Assembly: GCA_001632425.1 (NCBI GenBank)
Contig: KV425575.1
Coordinates: forward strand, 181,462-245,461
Direction of reading: 5' to 3'
Length of the DNA: 64,000 nucleotides
DNA from: Neolentinus lepideus HHB14362 ss-1
Lineage: Eukaryota; Basidiomycota; Agaricomycetes; Gloeophyllales; Gloeophyllaceae
In this document: positions 1 to 11,698 of the stretch, piece by piece
How positions within the stretch are numbered: the stretch's first letter is position 1
How the letters are laid out: each line of letters begins with the position of its first letter
The notes under the pieces: model-generated
Told to the model about the DNA's origin: nothing
Seen by the model: the letters and a program-made list of their open reading frames with translations, nothing else
The model's database searches: none
Position numbers and translations under genes: made by a program

Positions 1-60
1 TAAGGAAAGTACATCCAGTGGCACTAGCTACCAAAAGTGCGAAATTGTTTGTACCTATTT

Positions 61-86
61 GGCTACTGTGGCTACTGTGGCTACTG
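61..86. repeat. short tandem repeat, 9-bp unit GGCTACTGT
   Basis: The unit GGCTACTGT occurs twice and is followed by a partial third copy. It is a simple microsatellite-like stretch in an AT/GC-mixed, gene-free flank. No function is visible. Confidence 0.7.
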
Positions 87-145
87 AAATGTGTCTGATA
101 CAATACAATCCTAACACTACTCGGTGTGCCTATTAGCAGTTGGCG

Positions 146-210
146 AGATAGCGATGTAGCGACTAGTGACGTATAGCGACGTATAGCGATGTATAGCGAT
201 GATAGCGACT
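146..210. repeat. degenerate tandem repeat, ~10-bp unit TATAGCGAYG
   Basis: About six imperfect copies of a TATAGCGAYG-like unit follow each other, with the Y position alternating C and T. Positions 1-900 otherwise hold no convincing gene; the short open frames there lack recognisable domains. Confidence 0.6.
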
Positions 211-926
211 CGGCGCTCTTATCGTAGGCAGAGAGATAGCGACGCAGGGATCGGAGGAAGGATGCAAGATGCAGGAAGCTCAGAGATAGACACAGGAATG
301 AGATGGGAACACTAGATTGCGCAGGGAGGACTAGCTGGGGTGCCTGTTGCCTGCCTTGTCTGCCTACAGGAGGTCCAACTAAAGTACTCTACTGGGTAAA
401 CAAATGAACCAAGAGCCATATGCTAACAAAATGAAACTACTCCTGAAACCGATCTATCTCAAACTTCAGACAGGGGAACAATCTCCGTAAGCTACAGTGT
501 CCATATGTGCAGGCCACCGCATACCGAAAGAAGCGTGGGAAAGCGCACAGCATCGCATCAAAAAGCGCTATTGCTCCAGGTGGAGGCTGCACAGGTGCCC
601 ACAATGCACACACAGCCTCGGAATGACTTGAGCTTGATAGAGACCACACTGCCGGACACAGCTGAAGCAGTGCAACACTGCCGCACTATGCCACTTGTTG
701 GAAGGATACCACGGCACCACCGCTATTGTCGAGATGGGTGCACTTGCTTACATAATGCAGCAGAGTGCCTGCTGAATGAGATCGAAGTGTCGAGGAGTGC
801 AGGAAATAGCTAAAAAAAATCAATAAAAACTCGAATATTGCTTGCGCCACCAGACCAGGAGCCCTAGCGCTATCGCACATAGCATGGGAAATAGCGCAAA
901 AGTGCCGAAAATGCATTTTCTGAGCC

Positions 927-1726
927 TAGAGACACATAGGGTGTATCACTGGTTACAATTGGGCTGGGCTAAGTCCCTTCCACGAGTCCGTTTCGCGATT
1001 ATGAATACACTAAATACTTCAACAGGTTATACACCATTCCAACTACACCATGGACGATCACCTCGCATCATACCCCCCCTTGTCACTGATACGTCTCCTT
1101 CCCCCGATGTCATTGATGCCCAGTCTTTGATACAACGACTTGAAAATGACATCGCTGAAGCCTGAGATAACCTGCTCGCATCAAAGGTGGACCAAGCCCA
1201 CTTCGCAAACAAACACCGCGCAGTGGAACACATCTACAACATTGGAGATTATGTGCTTCTGTCTACTAAGAACAGGCGTCGTGATTATAAGCGCAAAGGC
1301 GAGTTTTGGGTTGCTAAATTCATGCCACGGTTTGATGGTCCATACAAGGTAGTCGAGGCATACCCCGAGCATTCAGTGTACACCCTCGACCTTCCCCCAT
1401 CAACCAACATATGCCCCGAGTTTCACTCCAAGCACCTCCTCCCATTCCACTCTAACGATGACAGTTTGTTCCCTTCCCGCAAGCTCGCGTGGCCTGCCCC
1501 GGTCATTACTGAAGATGGTCAGCAGGAGTGGCTCGTTGACAGGATACTCGATGCCCGCCGAAGAGGACGTGGTTGGCAATACCTCGTCCACTGGACTGGT
1601 TATGATGAAGGTGACGACACCTGGCTCCCCAGACGTGAACTCCAAGACTGTGAAGCCCTCGACCACTGGCTCAAGGCCCACCCCCACGACGCAGGAGAAG
1701 ATTCTTCAGAGGGGGGAGGAGTGTAA
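927..1726 (+). mobile_element. degenerate Ty3/gypsy chromovirus pol fragment (integrase C-terminus + chromodomain)
   Basis: One frame encodes the end of a gypsy-type integrase (motif STGYTPFQLHHGRSPR), then a GDYVLLSTKN segment and a C-terminal chromodomain with WQYLVHWTGY and DTWLPRREL. This order is diagnostic of chromodomain-bearing Ty3/gypsy elements (chromoviruses). The frame is interrupted by an in-frame TGA at 1163-1165, after residues NDIAEA, but continues in the same frame. Gag, protease, reverse transcriptase and most of the integrase are missing upstream, so the copy is 5'-truncated and inactive. The reading frame ends at TAA 1724-1726; sequence starting TGTAATCGCGGGCGC at about 1722 looks like the start of the 3' LTR. 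Confidence 0.88.
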
Positions 1727-2000
1727 TCGCGGGCGCTCTTACATCGGACGTTACCGAGCCACGCCCTTCGTCATTTGCAGAACCTTTCATCATGGGCGCT
1801 CGAGGCCGCGCCTTCTGATTGGTTGACTAATTCTTGTAGCTCGCTTGCCTTAAAAGGTGGTGAACCTCTGCTTGTACTTTAGTTCCCTTACCCCCCCCCC
1901 TTTTCCTGTTGCTTAAGCTATAGACTGCATTCTACGTTATACTCGTGTGCTAAGTCTCCCGCCTCCGGTCGAGTGAGGCCTCCGGCCTTTCAACTACGCT
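1722..2000 (+). repeat. candidate 3' LTR of the gypsy fragment
   Basis: Sequence directly after the chromodomain begins with TGTAAT and includes an AT-rich TTAAAA box near 1850 and a C-run polypyrimidine stretch near 1890. This is plausible for a short fungal LTR. No second copy lies in the window, so the right edge and target duplication cannot be fixed. The next gene-like segment starts at 2006. Confidence 0.35.
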
Positions 2001-2005
2001 GATAA

Positions 2006-3026
2006 ATGCATAGCACCAGTATCGAGGTTATGAGCATGTCCGTTGAGGATTTCTCATACGATGAGCTAGGTAAGTGAGATTGTTTGCGTCTAACACATGC
2101 TGATCCAGCTGATTTGACAGGTGCTTCCCTTGACGGTCTCATCCCGATGACACCGAGGAAGTCACCATCAAATATTGGACTCAATTTGATGCTGTCACCG
2201 GCAGCAGCCAGTGCATCTCCGCGTGTTGCTGCTGATATGATTGCAGCATCTGCTGGTCCCGCTTCAACCTCCGGTGCTCACATTGCCACTCCTGTCTCAA
2301 CTCTGCCTACTTTCTCAGCTGTGCTTTCCACCGCAGTCGGTACTGCGGACTCTTCACTTGGTGATGAAATATCGGGCTGAGCTGCTATTCCTAGTCTGAA
2401 CGCACTTGGGCTCACTGCCACTCCAACGCCTCAGAACAGTCTCGGCGCAGCCTCCTCTTTGCCGTCAACAGCTGCCCTCTCTCTTGGTATTCTTGCAGAT
2501 GTGTCTAGTACTGCTTATCATCTTTCATCTTTCACTTTGTCATCTGCCAACACGGTCCCGGTGGTAACTATGGCAACTACAATGCCGAATACACTAGAGA
2601 ATTCATTGTTGCAAGCTTCCCCAGCCATCTCAAAGGCTGCCAAACGCACGGGATGGTCCATTCCCGCAAAGTCGACACCCAAGTGTGTGTTTTTGCTCAA
2701 AATATCTGACTTAGCTGATTATTCATGTTGTATACAGGAACGACTACGCGCGGGAATGGCAAAGCAAGAATCCGGATAAAAAGAAGAAAGATTTCGAGAT
2801 GGAATGGGATGCCCTGGGTGATGCAGGCAAGAAGGTATGTGCATTTGCTGTATTCTCCTAAGTCGATGCTTACCTCAATCACGCGGGCACAGGAAGTCAA
2901 GAAGCAATGGCAGACAAAAAAGGTATGTATGATCCTCTCTCGTATGAGTGTACATTGATCTGAATCATTATACAGGGGAGCACTACGGGAGTGGGGAAGG
3001 AGAATGTGCCTGAGGGCGATGAGTAA
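2006..3026 (+). pseudogene. fungal hypothetical gene with one in-frame stop, low-complexity middle and Lys-rich C-terminus
   Basis: I do not recognise the protein. An ATG at 2006 opens an exon ending at 2069, with intron 2070-2120 (GTAAGT..TTGACAG). The second exon is Ser/Ala/Thr-rich and is interrupted by TGA at 2378-2380, yet continues in the same frame to a splice donor near 2682. Three further exons give a charged tail (NDYAREWQSKNPDKKKKDFE, then KKEVKKQWQTKK and GKENVPEGDE) ending at TAA 3024-3026. The donor-acceptor pairs (GTGTGT..ATACAG, GTATGT..GGCACAG, GTATGT..TATACAG) all join in frame, so this was a real gene. Charged tails of this kind occur in repetitive, transposon-associated fungal genes, and it lies directly after a gypsy fragment. 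A missed intron over the TGA was sought, but no GT-AG pair restores the frame. Confidence 0.5.
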
Positions 3027-3934
3027 GTCAATTATGTTTTGTTGTCTTGTATCGTGCTGATGACTTTATCGAGGGGGGGCAACTAGTGCGTAGTGTGTAT
3101 TCCAGTTTTGAATGAGTGAAGTGGGGTAGCGAGGGCAGGAGTAGGGGCATGCGGGTATGGGGCCGGGGACCCAGGTAGAGCAGGGGCAGAAGCAGGTGCA
3201 GGGCACGGGAGGGCTTCATAAATAAAATGAGGTGTTTGTACGAGAATGATAGTGAATGAAATTGATACAACGTGTTGCATGAATACATCGGGTGCCAGAC
3301 TCATTGAAATTCAACCAAAATCAATGGCTTGTGCTATCGCATATTCAAATGAATTTGGTTGATTACCGTAGTTTTACAAACATCCGAGGAGAAAATATTC
3401 CGTCATTTTTTCAATCATAATCAATGGCCACCGTGGAAATCTGTTCACACATCATACAACGGATCTCATTGATACTGATTCAAGGGCATTCTTACTGGGC
3501 ATCAAGCTCAGCATTGGTCCTATTCTTCCAAAATTCATGGAAAACACCTTAATAGAACATGTCTCGGCAAATGCCGGAGGCCCTTCAAGACTTGCATTTC
3601 AGTAAGGTGCAAGTTTCTCAATGGGAACATGACTTTAATTCCACAATAAATCTAAATATATTGTTTTACACATCACGGAATCAATCGTTGCCGTTATAAT
3701 TTTGAATTTTGTCATCTTTCAGGTAGAAACTGCTATTTCATACAGCAAAAAACACACTTAAAGGGCCTAAATCAAAATTCGAACTGCAAGACTCCATTAT
3801 ATAGTGCCCAAAACAATATATTCCGATTTTTATTTGAATTTACAGCACATCTCCGGTCTGAAACTTGCACCACAAGTTGCGCTCACATTTGGCTGTAGTG
3901 GCTGAAGCGTGACATGCGTGTCGGAGTTTAAAAC
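3027..3934. other. AT-rich gene-free stretch
   Basis: No supported gene. The composition turns AT-rich from about 3300 to 3900, unlike flanking coding DNA. That fits decayed transposon sequence, but no terminal repeats were identified. Confidence 0.5.
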
Positions 3935-4303
3935 TCATAGGGATTGCCCCAGACCCCCATGGGAAAGTAACGTAGTACTTACCTTGATAGCGGGAATATC
4001 TCCGCCTCTATTAGTACCAGAGTCACCGGGAATAGCTTGACCAGCAGCGTTCAGAGAGACGGGCAAGGATACTGCAGGTTTCTTTCCCTGCGTGAGTTTT
4101 CGTTTGCTCTTCTTGGATGGTTTCGTGGTCTTTGCTATTTTTACAGCCAAGTCTGCGAGCTTCTTCTTCGCCTTGGTAGCTAGAAACTGTTTGAGTGCTG
4201 GAGACTGTTTATCTTCCTCGCGATGCCGGGCATGTCTAATATAGGTAGTCTGAGAGACTTCTTTTGCGGGAGCACAGTTTTTTTTGCAGTTGCAAGTAGG
4301 CAT
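3935..4303 (-). CDS. N-terminal fragment resembling fungal transposon-encoded protein
   Basis: The ATG at 4303 opens a frame beginning with a Cys-rich start (MPTCNCKKNCAP), a TTYIRHARHR stretch and then a Lys-rich basic region. N-termini with paired cysteines and a nearby RH/RHR element are common on large DNA-transposon proteins of Agaricomycetes; that resemblance is from memory of the family type, not a search. A good splice donor (AAG followed by GTAAGT) lies at about 3981 after residues GGDIPAIK, but I see no downstream transposase exons. This is probably a truncated relic. Residues after the donor are likely intronic readthrough. Confidence 0.35.
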   Translation of the reverse strand: MPTCNCKKNCAPAKEVSQTTYIRHARHREEDKQSPALKQFLATKAKKKLADLAVKIAKTTKPSKKSKRKLTQGKKPAVSLPVSLNAAGQAIPGDSGTNRGGDIPAIKVSTTLLSHGGLGQSL

Positions 4304-5000
4304 AGTACGTCGTAGGTAAGATGTGTAGTATCTCTCATGGCCACAAGACGGACTTAACGAAATCGTGACTCTGGCGACGCCACCAGCAAAAGCAGCCGCC
4401 CAGAAAGACTTACTTTTCAGTCAGAATCCAACTTGCCGCTATCAGCTTTCTGATAACCTGATGATTTTCCGGACTCAGGCAGCGACGATAGATTTTATAA
4501 GATTGTATAAGGTTTGTTCACATCTATAAAGATCCGACTATACTACTATCGACTGTTATAGACGCGATTTTCACTGGGCCCCAGGCCCGGGCACAGCCTG
4601 ACAAGTGCGACTGATAGTCGCGCGTCAAACTTTTGAGCTTGAATCCGTTCGATAAAAGGACAGCTGGTCGAACCGAAGAAACGAACACCGCCTTGGGTCA
4701 CAATGATTTAGAACGGTAAATCTATTGGTTTACGCTACAGATACAGATGTATCAAGACAAGACAAAACGGATATAATGGCTACAGTGATGTCGTCGGGCG
4801 CACGACCGAATATATTAGATATGGATATCTTAAACAACAACAGCCCACTTCAATCCAATCCAAAATCCAATAATGTGGGGTGGCCGCCACGACGATAGAT
4901 AATTAGTTAGTTTCCATGCAAGAAATTAAAGAGGTAACAATCAAGAGACATAGATGCGCAAGAAGATGAGGTGAGGTGAGATAGGTGTGTCTTCGTCGTA
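4304..5000. other. gene-free interval
   Basis: Nothing supported as coding. The right part is the 3' flank of the HMG-box gene. Confidence 0.5.
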
Positions 5001-6985
5001 TTAATACACGTGCTCTTGGATCATATCGTGATATCCAAACTCCGGGGCGACGATCTGTTGCTGCTCGTACCCGCACCCGCTGGGATCGTACATCTGCTGC
5101 GCGGGACGGTAGTGCAGCAGCGGGCTCGTCGGCGCGGACTCGGTCTTCGGCGGGAAGGCGTACTCGTGCGGCGGGATGTCGTACGCGACGTTGATATCAA
5201 GAGGCGAGGGGTAGTCCACTTGCTGCTGCAGGAGTTGTTGTTGCTGCTGCTGCTGAGACAAGTCGAGGCCAAGTCCCCAGCCGGGGTGCGGCTGCGGGGC
5301 GTGCACCTCGATGGCGGGGTCCGCATCGGGCGGTGTCGGGTTGGACCAGCTCTGCTCGACCATCGAGTCTGTCGCCGAAAGCGCTGGGGAGCCGGAGTAC
5401 TGCGACGAAGGCAGGGACTGATTTTGCGGGTAGCCCCAAGGAGGGGTAGGGAATTGCTGGTACGACTGAGAGCTCGACGCGGACTCGAGGTCGGTCGGCA
5501 GGCGCGCGTCGGGCGGGAGAGTCGTGTAGAGGCTCGCCAGATTCTGGATAGAATGGTCAAAACCTGTTCATGTTAGACGTACAAACGATGACTTACAAAA
5601 TTATTCCCTGGATTGGTGGTTGTCGTTGAGAAACTCCGCTCGAGGAAAGACTTCTCGAACAGACTCGCGTCGACATCCGGCACGGGGCTCGGCTCCCTGT
5701 CATACTGAGCTTGCCCCATCCACTCATGGAAGGCAGGGGACGAGGAGTCTTGCTGCGCCTGCTGCCAGTCGTAGCTCTGCAAAAACTCGGGCTGGTGCTG
5801 TACCATCTCCTGGTAGCGGAGGTACGTCTCGCGGTAGCTGTAGTCGCTCGGGTGACTCGGCCACGGCAGGCCCAACACAGCGTCGCCGTCGACGTCCATA
5901 AGCCGCGGCTGCGCCGTCGACGCGCGCCGGCCGTGCAGGTACATCCCCGCAGAGATGTTGTCCATGCTCATATTCACGCTGTCGTCGTTCCGGTTAGAGC
6001 GCGCGATAGAGGCGACGGGGCCGGATGGAGTGCGCGGCCGCGAGAGAGTCAGGAAAGGCGCGGGCTGGAGGGCGATGGCGTTGGGCGGGGGAACGGACGA
6101 AGAGCGGCGGGGGAGGTTGAGGTACGGGTGCGTGTAGTACGGGTCGCGCATCGACGGCCGGCGGTCTTGATACACGACTTGGGTGCGCATGTCGAGCTCC
6201 CGCACTGCTCTCGCGAGCTCGTCGCCCTTCTTGCCTTCGAGCAGGAGCTGTGCGACCTCCTCGCACCGGCGCTCCTCGTCGTCGCTCGTCCTGGCCTTTT
6301 TCAGCTCGCAGCGTTTCTTGTGCTTGTTGTGGACAGGGCGGAACTTGTAGTTGGGGTACTTTTGCGAGTGCAGGATCTTCGCCTCCTTCGCCGCTTTTTC
6401 CCATATTGCCTTCTCGTCAAGAGGAAGTGCGCGCCAGCAGTTCCCTACGCACAACCAAGTGTCAGAAGGTTCCCGGGGTCGTCCGTTGTGGCAGATAGTA
6501 CTCACCAATAATTTTCGATAGCGAACCGTGACTCGTCTCGATGGAACCTGGGACGTGCTTCTGCTTCACAAACTCCGCCCTGAACAGCATAAAAGCGTTG
6601 GGTGGTCGCGGTACGTAGCCCTGCGAGAGCCTCTTCCCAGGCGGCTGGCGTCTTCGGGGTCGCGGTGCCTCATCCTCTAGTAGCAACGCGGGTGGGAAGA
6701 GTTGTGGCACGGAAGAGGCAGGCGAGTTCTCATCGGAGTCGGGACTTGGCGATGGAGGAGAAAGGTAGGTTCCTGGAGTCACATTGGGCGCGAATTGCAG
6801 CGGCTTGCCAGAAATGTTTATCGATGGCGGGGATGGCGAACGAATACCGTATGACCCGGCCTTCACATGGGTAAGGCCTGTGGATGGGCGGCGATTGGTC
6901 ACTGATTTTTACATTGGTATGCAGACTTACCATTGGCCGTCGATGACCTACGGCGTTGAGTGTTGTATAGCCGAGTAGGCGGCAT
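5001..6985 (-). CDS. MATA-type HMG-box transcription factor, 605 aa
   Basis: Nuclear sequence-specific DNA-binding protein. Four exons (6985-6931, 6877-6506, 6444-5597, 5543-5001) join in frame through GT-AG introns of 53, 61 and 53 bp, giving 606 codons. The HMG box spans about residues 107-180, begins PRPPNAFMLFRAEF, and crosses the second intron into NCWRALPLDEKAIWEKAA and KYPNYKFRP. This is the MATA_HMG/Mat-Mc pattern (RPxNAF, LG/NCWR, YPxYKYRP) of fungal mating and development regulators such as Ustilago Prf1 and Coprinopsis pcc1. The remaining ~420 residues are disordered and Pro/Ser-rich, with a polyQ tract near 5237-5258 that probably serves as a transactivation region. The start was chosen because ATG at 6985 splices exactly into the frame; the next upstream in-frame codons do not. 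Which HMG subfamily it belongs to needs a tree. Confidence 0.9.
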
Positions 6986-8264
6986 AACAGCGAATGCAAA
7001 GTTCTAGTGGTCAGCGGGAACGTGGCTGAATCCCGTAAGAGGAGAGAACAATAAGAGAGAAGGTAACGGGAGACAATAAGGATGATGATAGAGCACTTTA
7101 TATTCGAGCTATCGCCTCCCATGACCCGTCCCAGGATAAGGATTAGGTACACACAACCCGACTTCGCGTCCATCTGCTCGGGAAGGACCCCGGGAACCAA
7201 TTTGATACATCAGTCGTTGCCGCGCGACGGTAAGCGTTGTCCTCGCCACTCTTTTCTTGACCATCATCATCTCAGCCTCGCTCTCTTCATCTGCTGTGTG
7301 CTCGACGATACATCCGTGCCAAAGGACAGGCCGTGTGGGCTCGCATTGCAGTAAATCGGTACTCGAGGTCTCAGAGCCCTTCGTTCTCATCCTCGCCCAA
7401 TTCGGTCGATTTGCTTGTTCACTAATCAGGCAACAGCCTTATACCTGCCCCTTCCCGGTACGTTACACGTGCCGTTGGCTTAAGCAGGGCTAGTCCTCAT
7501 CATTCTAAGGCCACGCGCAGTACTAGTCTATCAGAACTTCCTTCAACTCGTCCCGACGCTCCCTACTGGTAGTCCGTAATTCATAATGGAAATACAGCTC
7601 GGTGACGTGGACCAATACGCACATACAACCTCTCGGTGGCATCATCGAAGCTGGAGCCGCATCTTATCATTAATTATAACCCTCCGTCCGATTAACATCG
7701 TCGCCACCGCTTTGCTGATCATCCAAAGCCCAGGTTACTTTGTTGTCGCCGCACTGGCACCGCTTTCTTAATCAACCTCAGCACTGCTTTCTGCTGGTCT
7801 CCAGGATAGCTCGTATCGACGCAAGCAGCGCTCGTGACTCGGGATCTGCATGAGACGCCGCCAGCCGGCCGGCAAGGCCCGCCCTTGTTCTCAGTATGCA
7901 AAGGCGCTCGGAGGATATACCCTAAGCTTAATGCCTCGTGTCTACTCGCTGCAAAGTATCTTAACGTAATTTCATGACTGACCAGCTTTCTAGGAATGAT
8001 GCTCCGGATATTAACATGTTTGGGGGATATGCCACTCTCGTCCCGTAAAATGTTCCTGATACCTCGTTCCTTCAATGTCTTCTGAACCCGAAACGGTCTT
8101 CGTTGGCGTTTGCGCCTCCCAGCGACTTTGTACCGAATATGGCATCTCCTTACTGGCGATCCATTCGGAGGTTGCGAGCTGCTGCTCGCCCTTCTGAGTT
8201 GCGATTACGTTGGTGAAACACCCCAACTACCTTGGTGACCGTTGTCTCCCCCTCGACGAACCTT
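6986..8264. other. upstream region of the HMG-box gene, no gene seen
   Basis: No supported coding region. The long 5' flank is typical of a regulated transcription-factor gene, but no operator-like repeat stands out. Confidence 0.5.
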
Positions 8265-9017
8265 GGCTCCAGACTCTCTCTGAATGTGTCATTGTGAAGA
8301 TTTTCTGCATAGGCGCTGTCTCAGTTTTGGGCGTTCCCATGATGCCGATCGGGCCTCGAGCTGTTTGACTGGACGACAACGTTGTACTCGGACGGACTTA
8401 CTGGTAGCTTTCTCCGAGTCACGTCAAGCCCTCAAGCCCCGGCGTGAAATTCCGTACTGTCCTGCCTGAAATGCCACTCTCACATTTATTCTCTCCCTCG
8501 CACGAACTTTTCTCTCTCTTGGCTCCAGACACTCTGATTGTGATAACCTGACAAGATCTTCGCCTCAATTTCGGGCGTTCCCCTGATCTCGCGCTATCTT
8601 CTGGACGACAACGTTGTACTCGGACGGACTTAGTAGCAGCTTCCTCCGAGTCAGGAAGCGAGCTTCGGCGTGAAATTATCGTTCAATTCCGTATTGTCTT
8701 GCTTGAAATGTTACTCTCGCATTTACCGTCTCCCTCATTCAAACTCCTCCCTCGTGGCTCCAGACACTCTGATTGTGATAACTTGACAAGATCTTCGTGC
8801 ATAGGGCCCGTCTCAATTTTGGGCGCTCACCTGATGCCGATCGGACCTCGCGCTCTTTGACCGGACGACAACGTTGTACTCGGACGGACTTACTACCAGC
8901 TTTCTCCGAGTCACGTCATAACAGAAGCAGGCCCCGGCGTGAAAAATTTAAATTAACGTTCAACTCCGTATTGTCTTGCTCGAAATGCTACTCTCACATT
9001 TGCTGTCTCCCTCGTTC
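8265..9017. repeat. three tandem diverged repeat units of ~235-262 bp
   Basis: Units begin at about 8265, 8521 and 8756 with GGCTCCAGACACTCTGATTG or a variant. Each contains, in order, a GGGCGTTCCC/GGGCGCTCAC segment, the conserved core ACGACAACGTTGTACTCGGA, a CTCCGAGTCA segment, CGGCGTGAAA, a TTGTCTTGCTTGAAATG-like block and a CTCCCTC end. The core is nearly identical in all three while spacer segments carry indels, so these are diverged tandem duplicates. No unit holds a convincing open frame. The core contains a 12-bp palindrome (ACAACGTTGT). Confidence 0.85.
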
Positions 9018-11179
9018 GGTCTTCTCTGATGAAGCGAAGACCGTCCTTGGACAGGAGGGTACACCGTTCGAGAAAGCCGCTACGTCGCTGGTGCCCCACG
9101 GCCACTAATCAATTACGTTCCGGCGTCCGACCCTGACGCTCGAACTCTACCCTTACTCAGACATGTCTTGGTGTCCCTGTCAGACGACAGATTATGCTGT
9201 TCTCTATCTTTCTATCCTACGGAGTCCCTGCCACTCCTGTCCGAACTTATCCCCCGTCCTCGGCAGTCTCGGAAATAAGAACGAGTTCCTTCTACGCAGG
9301 ACGTCCGCTCTATGACATCTGATAGTCGTCGCCGCCCCCTTATGTTGATGTTCCATGTCACAGCGAACATTTAGTCATGCTTCCCATGCTGGAAACGAAT
9401 TGTTCGTTCCATTTGATAGCATCCTTGATTCACAATGCCGCTTGATATTGATTTGTCCACAGAAACCCCGTCTGGCAATGGTAGGGACGATCATCTCTGC
9501 TGTTAATAATGATGTGTCGTAGCTGCGGTTTGTCATAATTCGGCGTCATCTCGCTGATAGACCAAGGGTGACGGTGATTCTTCTTGAACTTTCAGATGCA
9601 TACATCACTTGGAGACGATGGTCCATCTGTACCCATTCCATCATCATCTCCATAGGCGATTGCGGGAACGAACATGGCCTTCTAGCTCTGTTCTCCAAAG
9701 GTACGGCTTTGCTCGATACCTTCCCAACACTGGATGCTCTTCCCTGAATTCTTGCATCGACGTCGCTACGTGCTATTACCAACATGCGCAATGGCAGTGT
9801 ACTCATCTTTCGCGTCCTGTGACAGCAACAGTCAGACTAAGGTCCACCAGCCCACGATCTAGGGCTTTCAACGGCTTGAATGCTATATATACATCATTAA
9901 TCATGTCCAGAGAAATCCGCTATGATGGATGTCCACTATTTTGCATCTGTAACTGCTACCCGTCTTCATCGCAGCCTACACTGAATTCCAGGTGTACATG
10001 TCCACCCGAAAGGCATCCTGCTCTCAGGTCGGAAGCGTTGGATCGACCCCTGTCGCGTGTTGCACTTCAACGTCGAAGTGCAATACGTGGCAGGGGTGGC
10101 CGAGGTTGAGGCTTCAAGCGGCGGATATGGGTCGCGAGGCCCCGTGTGCGTTGCGTGGGGGGCGTGTAGAACAGAATATATGCAGGCGTGAGAAGACAAA
10201 GACTTTAATGCACTTCCTTTCCGTGATGTCTCGTTTGTAAGGATATAGAGATATTAGGATGCATATCTTTACAGTCGGTTCCCTCCTGACGTGACTGGCC
10301 CGGCGCGCTGGGGTGTGGAAGCGCCCCCCTGGTCCGCGTATGCTTGTCTAATATTAGAGCTGTTCTCGGGTTTGCGGAGCCTGCGATGAGATGAGGGAGC
10401 TGCTGCCGTTTATTTGTGAGACAGCTACTGCAGGTACAGTGGTATGTCAGACGCACAGGGAGAGACCAGGGCTTCGCATGAGACCCATGTAGGGATGCGT
10501 TCTAAGTCTAGGGGTCCTCGATACGCACAACTCCTGCTACTTGAGGGTGGGCGAAAAGTCGACAGAGGACGCCTCGGGTTGGAGACCCGGACTGCCTCTT
10601 GTGCCGAATCCATTTACGTTCGCCGTTCCGTTAGCATGATCCTGCTGGCGACGCTGCCATAAACGGACCCTCTCGATGCTTTCGAGGTACGTTGCTTCGT
10701 CGTCAGCCCTACAGCCTTCCGTTCCAATCGAGGTAGCACGGGGATCTGTACATCGAGATTTTGCAAGCACTAGTATTTGTTTCGGCATTCGCAGACTCAG
10801 TTGAGGACGAACTGGCCGCGGCGTGCCTGGCGGTTACGGTCCGACAGCGCGGGTGCTTGTGTCGATCAACCGAGACCCAATCCTCCGCTTCGGCCATACC
10901 TCAGAGTAGCAGAGTAAGTCGTTCTTGATGAGTATGCTCGTGGGTAGACTCGTCACCAATCCAGCACGCAATGCACGCGTCTTCCCAAAAAGGCAGGAGA
11001 GAAGGAAGACGCAAGCTTGCGAGCGGACTGGGTCGAACGGGCGGTCACACAGCAGGGTCACACAGTTGCCCGCCAAGCGTGACAACAGACTGAGCGAAAT
11101 TTCACTCTTGAATCTGGTGTCGAATGAGCGTTGCACAAATACATTCCTCTTGGTCCCTTCTCTGTCATTATTATATGTA
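9018..11179. other. gene-poor interval
   Basis: No recognisable gene. Short open frames on both strands lack domain similarity and splice support. A stem-loop at 10040-10095 is listed separately. Confidence 0.5.
10040..10095. repeat. stem-loop (inverted repeat)
   Basis: TTGCACTTC and GAAGTGCAA form a perfect 9-bp stem around a 6-nt loop (AACGTC). The outer arms CCCCTG and CAGGGG also pair, separated from the inner stem by a few mismatches. This could be a transcribed hairpin or the core of a small mobile element. Confidence 0.6.
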
Positions 11180-11698
11180 CTATATTAGTAGTTCTAGGTT
11201 CCAATGCAAATATAAACACATCATTTGAGATGATTCAGAATCCATATTTCCACCGAAGGCATCAAGAGGACCCTCCTCGTCCTCACTATCGCACTCTTCA
11301 AGACGGTATTCATCATATGACACATCTCCACCCGTATCCAGCTCAACATCCTCAGCTGAGGCCAGCACCAATGTTTGCTCATCCCCGCCTGACACGGAGT
11401 CATGTTGTGTTTTGGTATCGTCCTCATCACCCGCATCTGCATCACTGATGCTTCCAGCGCTGTCGGCGTCGAGTGCTTCACTAAATTGCCAAAGAGATGG
11501 TGTGTCCTTGTCTGCTGCTGTATCAGATCGCGCTACACTTGCAGCCAATGTCGACGGCGGGCGACCAGCAATCGGGAGGAGGCGCCGCCGCGTTTGCAGG
11601 TACAAGAAAGCCTGATTGTTACTCGTCGAGAGGACTGTGCAGTCATATGATATTGCCAGAAGAACAAATGAATCAACAGATGAAAATGTAGTAATCAT
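11180..11698 (-). CDS. possible acidic hypothetical ORF, 172 aa
   Basis: An uninterrupted ATG-started frame whose second half is rich in Asp/Glu (for example DEYRLEECDSEDEEGPLDAF), a composition rarely produced by chance antisense frames. No domain is recognisable and no splice structure was resolved. It may be an exon of a decayed gene. Low confidence. Confidence 0.22.
   Translation of the reverse strand: MITTFSSVDSFVLLAISYDCTVLSTSNNQAFLYLQTRRRLLPIAGRPPSTLAASVARSDTAADKDTPSLWQFSEALDADSAGSISDADAGDEDDTKTQHDSVSGGDEQTLVLASAEDVELDTGGDVSYDEYRLEECDSEDEEGPLDAFGGNMDSESSQMMCLYLHWNLELLI

Noticed and set aside
3028..3304. Pro/His-rich overlapping frames on the minus strand
   Set aside because: Two overlapping frames over a GGGG-rich low-complexity stretch, no splice signals or family match.
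5010..6511. Long Arg/Ala-rich and Val/Arg-rich open frames on the plus strand opposite the HMG-box gene
   Set aside because: Shadows of a GC-rich coding strand: no domain, skewed composition, and the minus-strand gene explains every exon and intron.
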